This document shows positions 34,344-40,698 of a stretch of DNA of 64,000 bases, piece after piece. The notes under the pieces are model-generated. The model was given only the letters and a program-made list of their open reading frames with translations. It was not told the DNA's origin and did no database searches. The stretch spans positions 62,001-126,000 of the forward strand of contig ATTB01000001.1 of the NCBI GenBank assembly GCA_000419465.1. The letters run 5' to 3'. The stretch is from an alpha proteobacterium SCGC AAA028-C07. GTDB lineage: Bacteria; Pseudomonadota; Alphaproteobacteria; Pelagibacterales; Pelagibacteraceae. Made by a program: the position numbers and the translations under genes. Each line of letters starts with the position of its first letter. Position 1 is the stretch's first letter.

Positions 34344-34381
34344 AATTCATTCTAAACAAAGGTTTTTTAGGAAAATTTTCG

Positions 34382-34409
34382 AAAAAAACCACCAGATAAA
34401 GCGGCGGTT
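34382..34409 (-). terminator. riboswitch-controlled intrinsic terminator before metF
   Basis: Read on the - strand, AACCGCC and GGTGGTT form a 7-bp stem (one G-U pair) followed directly by seven U residues. It lies between the SAM-II-like aptamer and the metF start. Bases in its loop (CGCTTTA) are complementary to TAAAGCG at the 3' end of the aptamer, giving a plausible antiterminator that competes with both. Confidence 0.75.
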
Positions 34410-34420
34410 ATAATTGCATC

Positions 34421-34470
34421 GCTTTAGCTGGATTTATATAGCGCCCGCAATTTGAAATAACTCGGCGCAG
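34421..34470 (-). promoter_or_regulatory. SAM-II-type riboswitch aptamer
   Basis: On the - strand the leader begins GCGCCGAGTTATTTC, continues to ATTGCGGGCGC, and then TATAAATCCAGCTAAAGC. This follows the SAM-II core: a GC-rich helix (GCGCC with GGCGC), a loop with a UUGC element, an A/U-rich strand, and the conserved AGCUAAA that closes the pseudoknot. SAM-V aptamers, also known from SAR11, share this core, so the subclass is open. It sits at the predicted transcription start and ahead of a terminator, as expected for an OFF switch. Confidence 0.8.
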
Positions 34471-34475
34471 GAAAT

Positions 34476-34504
34476 TAGATAACTATATAAAGATAATTAG
34501 TCAA
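34476..34504 (-). promoter_or_regulatory. metF-metE-metZ promoter
   Basis: On the - strand, TTGACT (34504-34499) and TATCTA (34481-34476) are separated by exactly 17 bp. Transcription would start near 34469, at the first base pair of the SAM-II-like aptamer. Confidence 0.75.
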
Positions 34505-34640
34505 TATAGTTCTAAATTTCTCAATAATACCAAATAAAATTTACTATTAGTTTAGTTAATTATTCAACTGTAATAAGTAGATTATCTGAATGTGCTTTGT
34601 TATTTCTGATTTGTAGAATTTTAAGCGCTAAAATTAATTT

Positions 34641-35336
34641 ATGAACAAAACATTTAATCAGCATTTTAGACAAGGATGTATTGTTGGAATGGGAATTCCA
34701 GGAATCAGTTTAGCAGCAAGCTTTTTTGCTTTGGGTGCTCTTTTTAAAAATACAGGACTAAATGCGACACAAAGTTTTCTTTCAACTTTAATTAGTTTTG
34801 CTTTACCAGGACAAGTAGTTATGGCTGAGACACTTATCGTTCATGGAACTTTTTTAAATATTTTTTTGTCGGTTTATCTAACTAATGCAAGATTATACCC
34901 AATGACTATAAATTTAATTCCAGTTATTAGAGAACAAAATAGACCAAGATGGCACTACTATGTAGTTGCGCACTTTATAGCAGTCACAAGCTGGGTTCAT
35001 ATGCTTAACAATTATAAAACAATTGAAAAAGAAAATCGTTTTAGTTTTTTTTTAGGTCTTAGTGCAACACTTTGGATTATGTCGACCATTACAACAGTAA
35101 TTGGTTTTTATACTGCTGGCGTTATTAGTAAAAATATTTTTGTAGCAATTATTTATTTAAACCCGATTTATTTTATGTGTATGATTGTTGCTGGATTAAA
35201 TAAAAACTACATTATTTTAACAGTTATTTTATCAGTAATTTTATCTCCTCTTTTATTTCTAGTAACACCAAGTTGGTCTGTATTAATCGCTGGATTAATT
35301 GCAGGAATAACTTCTTATTTAATTTTTATAAAGTAA
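34641..35336 (+). CDS. azlC: AzlC-family amino-acid exporter, large subunit
   Basis: AzlC (YgaZ/BrnF family) forms a two-component exporter with AzlD. The 231-residue protein has six to eight hydrophobic segments, and the N-terminal FRQGCIVGMGIPGISLAAS matches the family. Known members export branched-chain amino acids, and the YgaZH and BrnFE systems also export methionine. It lies divergent from the SAM-controlled methionine operon and in one operon with azlD and msrA, which favours methionine as a substrate here; that is inference. The region between 34505 and the start shows no clear promoter. Confidence 0.88.
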   Translation: MNKTFNQHFRQGCIVGMGIPGISLAASFFALGALFKNTGLNATQSFLSTLISFALPGQVVMAETLIVHGTFLNIFLSVYLTNARLYPMTINLIPVIREQNRPRWHYYVVAHFIAVTSWVHMLNNYKTIEKENRFSFFLGLSATLWIMSTITTVIGFYTAGVISKNIFVAIIYLNPIYFMCMIVAGLNKNYIILTVILSVILSPLLFLVTPSWSVLIAGLIAGITSYLIFIK

Positions 35337-35339
35337 AAT

Positions 35340-35669
35340 ATGTCAGCAAATTATATTTATGTAGCAATTTTAATCTCAGCAGCTGCAACTTATTTATCTC
35401 GGTTTTTAGGAGTATTGTCTGCAAAATATGTAAATGAAGATGGTAAATTATTTAAGTTTGTTTCTTGCATTTCTTATGGAATTTTAAGTGCATTAATTGC
35501 TAGAATTTTTATTCATCCAGTTGGAGCCTTAGAACAGACATCAACGTTTATAAGAATTTTTGTGGCAGGACTTACTATTGTTGTTCTTTTTCTTTCAAAA
35601 AAGAATGTTTTGTTGTCCTCTTTTTTTGGAATTATCTTATTTGGAATTTTAAATTTTTACATTCATTAA
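35340..35669 (+). CDS. azlD: AzlD-family amino-acid exporter, small subunit
   Basis: A 109-residue membrane protein with about four hydrophobic segments; the pattern AATYLSRFLGVL near the N-terminus is typical of AzlD (YgaH/BrnE). It is the obligate partner of AzlC, whose gene ends 3 bp upstream. The msrA start is 1 bp downstream, so all three are probably one message. Confidence 0.87.
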   Translation: MSANYIYVAILISAAATYLSRFLGVLSAKYVNEDGKLFKFVSCISYGILSALIARIFIHPVGALEQTSTFIRIFVAGLTIVVLFLSKKNVLLSSFFGIILFGILNFYIH

Positions 35670-35670
35670 A

Positions 35671-36243
35671 ATGAAAAAATTATTAATTTCATTTATTATT
35701 TTATTGTTTTCATCAGTTTCTTACACACAAGATAAAAAGTATGCATATTTTGCAGGGGGTTGTTTTTGGTGTATGGAGGCTGCCTTTGAAAAAATTGATG
35801 GGGTTACTGATGTCGTTTCTGGATATAGTGGTGGTACGAAAGAAAATCCCACATATGAAGAAGTTTTAAAAGGTAGAACCGGGCATATTGAAACTGTTAA
35901 AATAACATACGATCCGAAATTAATTTCGTATTTAGAACTTCTTAAAAATTTTTGGATTAATATTGATCCTTATGATGGGAAAGGGCAGTTTTGTGACAAA
36001 GGTAATAGCTATACTTCAGTAATATTTTATCAAAACAATGAAGAAAACAAATTAATTGATCAATCTATTAATGAAATGAAATCGCTAAATAGAAAAAAAA
36101 TTAAAACAGCTTTTGTTGAATTTAAGAATTTTTACCCAGCAGAAGATTATCATCAAAATTATTATAAAGAAAATGCAACGCGTTATTATTCTTATTTACT
36201 TGGTTGCGGAAGACCGGCTCGCTTAAAAGAAATTTGGAAATAG
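35671..36243 (+). CDS. msrA: peptide methionine-S-sulfoxide reductase MsrA, exported
   Basis: MsrA reduces the S form of methionine sulfoxide. The catalytic cysteine is C31 in GGCFWCMEAAF, the signature of the family, and HQNYYKEN lies near the end. Residues 1-19 (MKKLLISFIILLFSSVSYT) look like a cleavable signal peptide, so this copy should act in the periplasm. The length is 190 residues. It is the third gene of the azlC-azlD-msrA operon, while the matching MsrB is encoded nearby on the other strand without a signal peptide. Confidence 0.94.
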   Translation: MKKLLISFIILLFSSVSYTQDKKYAYFAGGCFWCMEAAFEKIDGVTDVVSGYSGGTKENPTYEEVLKGRTGHIETVKITYDPKLISYLELLKNFWINIDPYDGKGQFCDKGNSYTSVIFYQNNEENKLIDQSINEMKSLNRKKIKTAFVEFKNFYPAEDYHQNYYKENATRYYSYLLGCGRPARLKEIWK

Positions 36244-36245
36244 TA

Positions 36246-36641
36246 TTATATAATTTTCCAAGTCCCAGAGGCTGTTGCAACTAAATTTGTTTTCTCAAAT
36301 AATTCAGCAACTACAAAAACTAATGAATTAGTTTTTTTTGATATTCTTACTTTGCCAACTAAAATATCACCCTCTTTTGATGCTGAAATAAATTTTATAT
36401 CTAATGCAATGGTCACACATCTTTTTCTATCGATCATATGATAAGCGGCTGAACCCATGCCGTTATCTAGTATTGCAGCTATATACCCTCCATGACTAAT
36501 GCCACCAGAATTTAAATTATAATTTTTTACTGTTGCACTAAATTCAAAAATGTTCTCTGAGATTTTTTTAAAATCAATTCCACCAATGTGTGTGATAAAC
36601 CCTTTTTTACTAACTTCTGAAGCAAAATTAGAATTGTTCAT
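36246..36641 (-). CDS. PaaI-family hotdog thioesterase
   Basis: A 131-residue single hotdog domain. The segment NSGGISHGGYIAAILDNGMGSAA (about residues 41-63) carries the HGG motif and the acidic residue on the central helix used by acyl-CoA thioesterases of the PaaI group; VTIALDIKFI is the following strand. The substrate is unknown. It begins 1 bp after msrB on the same strand, so it is probably translated from the msrB message. Confidence 0.8.
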   Translation of the reverse strand: MNNSNFASEVSKKGFITHIGGIDFKKISENIFEFSATVKNYNLNSGGISHGGYIAAILDNGMGSAAYHMIDRKRCVTIALDIKFISASKEGDILVGKVRISKKTNSLVFVVAELFEKTNLVATASGTWKII

Positions 36642-36642
36642 A

Positions 36643-37032
36643 TTAACTAATCTTTTCTGGAATAAATTTTAAAACTATTCCATTGTTACAATATCTTTTA
36701 CCAGTAGGTTCTGGGCCATCATCAAATAAATGTCCATGATGACCATCGCATTTTGCACAATGATATTCTGTTCTTGGATAAACTAATTTGAAATCAGTGC
36801 TTGTTCCAAATGCTCCAGGATAACTTTCAAAGAAAGAAGGCCATCCTGTGCCACTATTAAATTTCATTTTTGAATTAAAAAGTTTATTATTGCAGCCAAC
36901 ACAGTAGTAATTTCCCTCTCTTTTTTCCTCATTTAATGCGCTTGTGTAAGCTCTTTCTGTGCCTTCATTTTTAAGCACATCGTATTCTGTCTCTGAAAGA
37001 ATTTTTTTCCACTCCTCTTTACTTTTGGCCAT
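36643..37032 (-). CDS. msrB: peptide methionine-R-sulfoxide reductase MsrB
   Basis: MsrB reduces the R form of methionine sulfoxide. Four zinc cysteines are present as C44-x2-C47 and C92-x2-C95, with the catalytic cysteine C115 in GKRYCNNG. Other family motifs are FNSGTGWPSF and DGHHGHLFDDGPEPTGKRYC. There is no signal peptide, so it should be cytoplasmic. The length of 129 residues is normal. It is upstream of the thioesterase gene and divergent from the TRAP operon across a 194-bp gap. Confidence 0.96.
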   Translation of the reverse strand: MAKSKEEWKKILSETEYDVLKNEGTERAYTSALNEEKREGNYYCVGCNNKLFNSKMKFNSGTGWPSFFESYPGAFGTSTDFKLVYPRTEYHCAKCDGHHGHLFDDGPEPTGKRYCNNGIVLKFIPEKIS

Positions 37033-37189
37033 TTGCCTTTTGCTAATGTTAGTTTAGTTTTTAAAAAATTAATTATTACACTACTGTAAATATTTTTTTT
37101 AAAAAAACTCTTTTATTCATAAACTGATTAGAACAATACAATCTAAAGTAGAATATTACATTTGATCTAGTTTAGCTTTTTTTTTAATC

Positions 37190-37221
37190 TATAATTTAAA
37201 AATATAAACAATTAAAAAGGA
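37190..37221 (+). promoter_or_regulatory. -10 element and ribosome site of the TRAP operon
   Basis: A perfect TATAAT is at 37190-37195, and a Shine-Dalgarno AAAGGA lies at about 37216-37221, a few bases before the ATG at 37227. The best TTGATC (37162-37167) is 22 bp away, too far for a normal -35, so the promoter may need an activator or be an A/T-rich variant. The rest of the 37033-37189 gap is AT-rich with no other clear element. Confidence 0.45.
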
Positions 37222-37226
37222 TTAGC

Positions 37227-38168
37227 ATGTTTAAAAAAATAACTTCAATTTTAGCTGCGCTGCTGTTTACAGTTAGCACTTCTAATTCAGCTGAGTTTAT
37301 AAACATTTTAACTGGTGGTACATCAGGTGTTTATTACCCGCTTGGTTCTGCACTTACAAAAATTTATGGAGACAACATTAAAGGCTCCAAAGTTCAAGTT
37401 CAGGTGACTAAAGCTTCTGTAGAAAATTTAGTTCTTCTTCAAGAAGGAAAAGGCGAAATAGCTTTTGTTCTTGGCGATTCAGCAAAAGATGCTTGGGAAG
37501 GCAAAGAAGATGCGGGCTTTAAAGGTAAACTTGATAAATTAAGAATTATTGGAGCAATTTATCCAAACTATATTCAAGTCGTAGCTTCTAAAGATTCTAA
37601 AATCAAAACTTTAGCAGATCTTAAAGGCAAAGGACTTTCAGTGGGAGCAGCAAAATCTGGAACTGAATTAAACTCTAGAGCTCTTTTCGCAGCCGCTGGA
37701 ATGACTTATAAAGATTTAGGAAAGATTGAATATCTTCCATATCAAGAGTCAGTTGAACTAATTAAAAATAGACAGTTAGATGCTACATTGCAATCAGCTG
37801 GTCTTGGCGTTGCTTCATTAAAAGATCTTGCTAACTCATTAGACATAACAGTTGTTTCTGTTCCAGATGCAGTTGTTAAAAAAATGGGAGCTCCTTTCGT
37901 TTCTGGAAAAATTCCAGCTAACACTTACAAAGGACAAACAGAAGATGTTAATACAGCAGCTGTAGTTAATTATTTAGTTACACGTAAAGATGTTTCAGAC
38001 GCAACAGCTTATCAAATGACAAAGTTGTTTTATGAAAATCTTCCAGCATTAGTAGCGGCACATTCTGCAGCTCAAGCTATTAATGTAAATGATGCGGCTA
38101 AAAATCCGCCATTACCAATTCATCCTGGTGCTATTAAATATTACAAAGAAAAAGGTTTAATTAAGTAA
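37227..38168 (+). CDS. TAXI-family TRAP transporter substrate-binding protein
   Basis: This periplasmic binding protein catches a substrate for the TRAP permease next door. A signal peptide covers about residues 1-22 (ending STSNSA). The mature protein starts EFINILTGGTSGVYYPLGSAL, which is the TAXI-family opening, and VGAAKSGTELNSRALF near residue 140 is also typical. The length of 313 residues fits. Known TAXI proteins bind organic acids or glutamate-like substrates, but the ligand is not readable. A good ribosome site precedes it, and a hairpin follows before the permease gene. Confidence 0.92.
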   Translation: MFKKITSILAALLFTVSTSNSAEFINILTGGTSGVYYPLGSALTKIYGDNIKGSKVQVQVTKASVENLVLLQEGKGEIAFVLGDSAKDAWEGKEDAGFKGKLDKLRIIGAIYPNYIQVVASKDSKIKTLADLKGKGLSVGAAKSGTELNSRALFAAAGMTYKDLGKIEYLPYQESVELIKNRQLDATLQSAGLGVASLKDLANSLDITVVSVPDAVVKKMGAPFVSGKIPANTYKGQTEDVNTAAVVNYLVTRKDVSDATAYQMTKLFYENLPALVAAHSAAQAINVNDAAKNPPLPIHPGAIKYYKEKGLIK

Positions 38169-38181
38169 TATTTAAAGATGA

Positions 38182-38207
38182 AAACTAATTATCTATTTAA
38201 TTAGTTT
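38182..38207 (+). terminator. attenuating hairpin between TRAP genes
   Basis: AAACTAATT (38182-38190) and AATTAGTTT (38199-38207) form a perfect 9-bp stem with an 8-nt loop in the 50-bp gap between the binding-protein and permease genes. There is no U tract. A hairpin in this place commonly allows partial termination or protects the upstream message, giving more binding protein than permease. Confidence 0.45.
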
Positions 38208-38218
38208 AGATTGGGAAA

Positions 38219-40321
38219 GTGAATATAAATCAAAATATTTCAGATAATCCAGCCGAGAAAGACTCGGCTGGATTTTATGATCCTTCTACAGAAAGTTTTC
38301 CAACTTCTTTAGAGGGAAAAGTTTTATTTTATATTGCTATCGCATTTTCTGTATTTCAAGTTATTACCGCAGCTCATTTATTAGATTTACCAAGTCAGAT
38401 CTTAAGAGCAGTGCATGTTGGGTTTTTAGGATTATTAGGATTTCCATTAGTTTGCGCACTAAAAAAACAAAACAGTCTATTTAAAATTCTGTCTTGGGGT
38501 GCTGGAATTTTAAGTCTTGTAATCGCAATCTATCAAACAATTGAATATACGCCGCTTATTACTCGTTATGGAGATTTATTGCCAACGGATATTTTTTTTG
38601 GAGTTATTGCACTTATATTAGTTTTGTCAGCAGCATGGATCGTAATGGGTTATGCGCTTACATTGATTGCATCCATCTTTTTGTCATATTGTTTTTTTGG
38701 AAAATATCTCCCAGGTATATTTCAACATCGTGGTTACGATTTTAGACAAATTATCGAACACATGAGTTATGGAACAGAAGGAATTTATGGAATTCCCATT
38801 TATGTTTCTTGTACATTTGTTTTTTTATTTATTTTATTTGGTTCATTTTTAGAGCGGGCTGGAATGATCAAACTTTTTAATGATGTTGCCTTAGGTCTTT
38901 TTGGGCATACACGAGGAGGTCCAGCTCAAGTTTGTGTTGCCTCATCTGCATTAATGGGAACTATTTCAGGATCAGGAATTGCAAACGTTGTAACCTCAGG
39001 ACAATTCACAATTCCTTTAATGAAGAAATATGGTTATTCACCAGCTTTTGCAGGTGGCGTTGAAGCGACTTCGTCCATGGGAGGTCAGATTATGCCTCCA
39101 GTTATGGGAGCAGTTGCTTTTATTATGGCTGAAACATTAGGGGTTAAATATTTTGAAATTGTAAAAGCTGCAATCATACCAGCGATACTTTATTACCTTT
39201 CATGTTGGTGGATGGTTTACTTGGAAGCTGGAAAAAGAAATTTACTAGGAATGTCAAAAGATGAACTGCCTTCAGTTATAAATGCTTTAAAAAAAGGCTG
39301 GTACTTAATTTTGCCACTTGTCGTATTAGTTTATCTGCTTTTTTCTGGTTACACTCCTTTATATGCAGGAACTATTGGTCTTGCATTTATAGTATTTTTA
39401 ATTCTAGGAGCACCAATTGCAGGAACTTTATCAAAATATAAAAGAGTAATGTTCTGGGTTTTACTTGGTTTGGTTTCCGCTTCATTCTTTGAGATGGGAA
39501 TAAAAGTTATCGTAATTTCAATATCAGTTTTAGTTGCTATTAATTTTGTATTTAAAGGCGGAAGAGAAACATTGCTTTCTTGCAGAGATGCACTTGCAGA
39601 AGGTGGTAAAGCTTCTTTACCAGTTGGAGTTGCTTGTGCAGTTGTGGGGATTGTAATCGGCACTCTTACCTTAACAGGTGCTGCAAATACATTTGGACAG
39701 TTTGTAATTAAAGTGGGTGAAAATAGTTTGTTTTTATCTTTATTGTTAACAATGGTTATTTGTCTTATTCTTGGAATGGGAATTCCTACAATTCCAAATT
39801 ATATTATTACATCTGCAATTGCAGGTCCTGCTCTTTTAAAATTGGGTGTACCCTTAATTATAAGTCATATGTTTGTTTTTTATTTTGGTATCATGGCAGA
39901 TCTAACGCCACCTGTTGCTCTTGCTTGTTTTGCAGCGGCGCCGTTTGCAAAGGAAAGCGGATTTAAAATTTCTTTAGAAGCTGTAAAATTAGCTGTGGCA
40001 GGATTTGTTGTGCCTTTTATGGCGGTGTATAGTCCGGAATTGATGTTACAGGGACTTGAAAATAAAGACATTTTAACAATTATCACTTCTGTTGGTTACA
40101 TCTGCATAAAAGCAGTTATTGCTCTTTTATTTTTAGGAATTGCAGCCGTTGGATATATGAACGCACGATTAAATATTTTTGAGAGAATTATTTGTATGGC
40201 GGTCGCTTTCTTATTGATAGCAGCTATTCCATTAACCGATGAATTAGGTTTTGCGCTTATGTTCTTATTTATTATTTATAGATGGTTTAAATTTAGAAAT
40301 AATAATTCCATTTCAGCATGA
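38219..40321 (+). CDS. TRAP transporter permease, fused 4TM/12TM
   Basis: A 700-residue integral membrane protein that joins the small (4 TM) and large (12 TM, DctM-like) TRAP subunits, as is usual for TAXI-type systems. Family motifs include GGPAQVCVASSALMGTISGSG near residue 238, GGQIMPPVMGAVAF near 290 and GMGIPTIPNYI near 520. It uses the Na+ gradient to import the substrate caught by the binding protein. The start is a GTG at 38219, preceded by GGGAAA; no upstream ATG is in frame. Its end overlaps the DUF1850 gene by 4 bp. Confidence 0.93.
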   Translation: MNINQNISDNPAEKDSAGFYDPSTESFPTSLEGKVLFYIAIAFSVFQVITAAHLLDLPSQILRAVHVGFLGLLGFPLVCALKKQNSLFKILSWGAGILSLVIAIYQTIEYTPLITRYGDLLPTDIFFGVIALILVLSAAWIVMGYALTLIASIFLSYCFFGKYLPGIFQHRGYDFRQIIEHMSYGTEGIYGIPIYVSCTFVFLFILFGSFLERAGMIKLFNDVALGLFGHTRGGPAQVCVASSALMGTISGSGIANVVTSGQFTIPLMKKYGYSPAFAGGVEATSSMGGQIMPPVMGAVAFIMAETLGVKYFEIVKAAIIPAILYYLSCWWMVYLEAGKRNLLGMSKDELPSVINALKKGWYLILPLVVLVYLLFSGYTPLYAGTIGLAFIVFLILGAPIAGTLSKYKRVMFWVLLGLVSASFFEMGIKVIVISISVLVAINFVFKGGRETLLSCRDALAEGGKASLPVGVACAVVGIVIGTLTLTGAANTFGQFVIKVGENSLFLSLLLTMVICLILGMGIPTIPNYIITSAIAGPALLKLGVPLIISHMFVFYFGIMADLTPPVALACFAAAPFAKESGFKISLEAVKLAVAGFVVPFMAVYSPELMLQGLENKDILTIITSVGYICIKAVIALLFLGIAAVGYMNARLNIFERIICMAVAFLLIAAIPLTDELGFALMFLFIIYRWFKFRNNNSISA

Positions 40322-40683
40322 GCCTGTGCGTTCTAACAGGAACTAAAGTTACAACTTTTGCAATTTCATTTTTTACATTAGTATGGACTCATTCCGTTGA
40401 GAAAATTGAATGGCAAGAAGATTGGAAAATTATTAATTCTAAACTTAAAATTGTTGAAGCTAGAGTTAAAGGATCGGGCGCTGGCATGGAGCCACCAGCA
40501 GACTCAAAATTAATTAAGGGTTGGTGGGTTTATAAACCAAAAGTTAGCGCTAAAGATGAATTAATTTTAGCAACATCTGAGACCAGTATTAAAAATTGGA
40601 ACATATGTTTTAATAGCAAGTGTGAAGAACTTCCAAAAAATCAAAATAAACCGTTGAAGTTATATGCTTGCGATAGTAAATAA
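40318..40683 (+). CDS. DUF1850 family protein (TRAP-associated)
   Basis: A 121-residue protein with a hydrophobic N-terminus (about residues 8-22) that may be a signal or anchor. The motifs WTHSVEKIEWQEDW and RVKGSGAGMEPPADS are the hallmarks of DUF1850. Members are repeatedly encoded beside TAXI-type TRAP transporters, but their role is not known. It overlaps the permease gene by 4 bp (ATGA). Two cysteines near the end (in NICFNSKCEEL) and another in YACDSK might form a disulfide if the protein is exported. Confidence 0.85.
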   Translation: MSLCVLTGTKVTTFAISFFTLVWTHSVEKIEWQEDWKIINSKLKIVEARVKGSGAGMEPPADSKLIKGWWVYKPKVSAKDELILATSETSIKNWNICFNSKCEELPKNQNKPLKLYACDSK

Positions 40684-40698
40684 ATCTAAAATTTCTTT

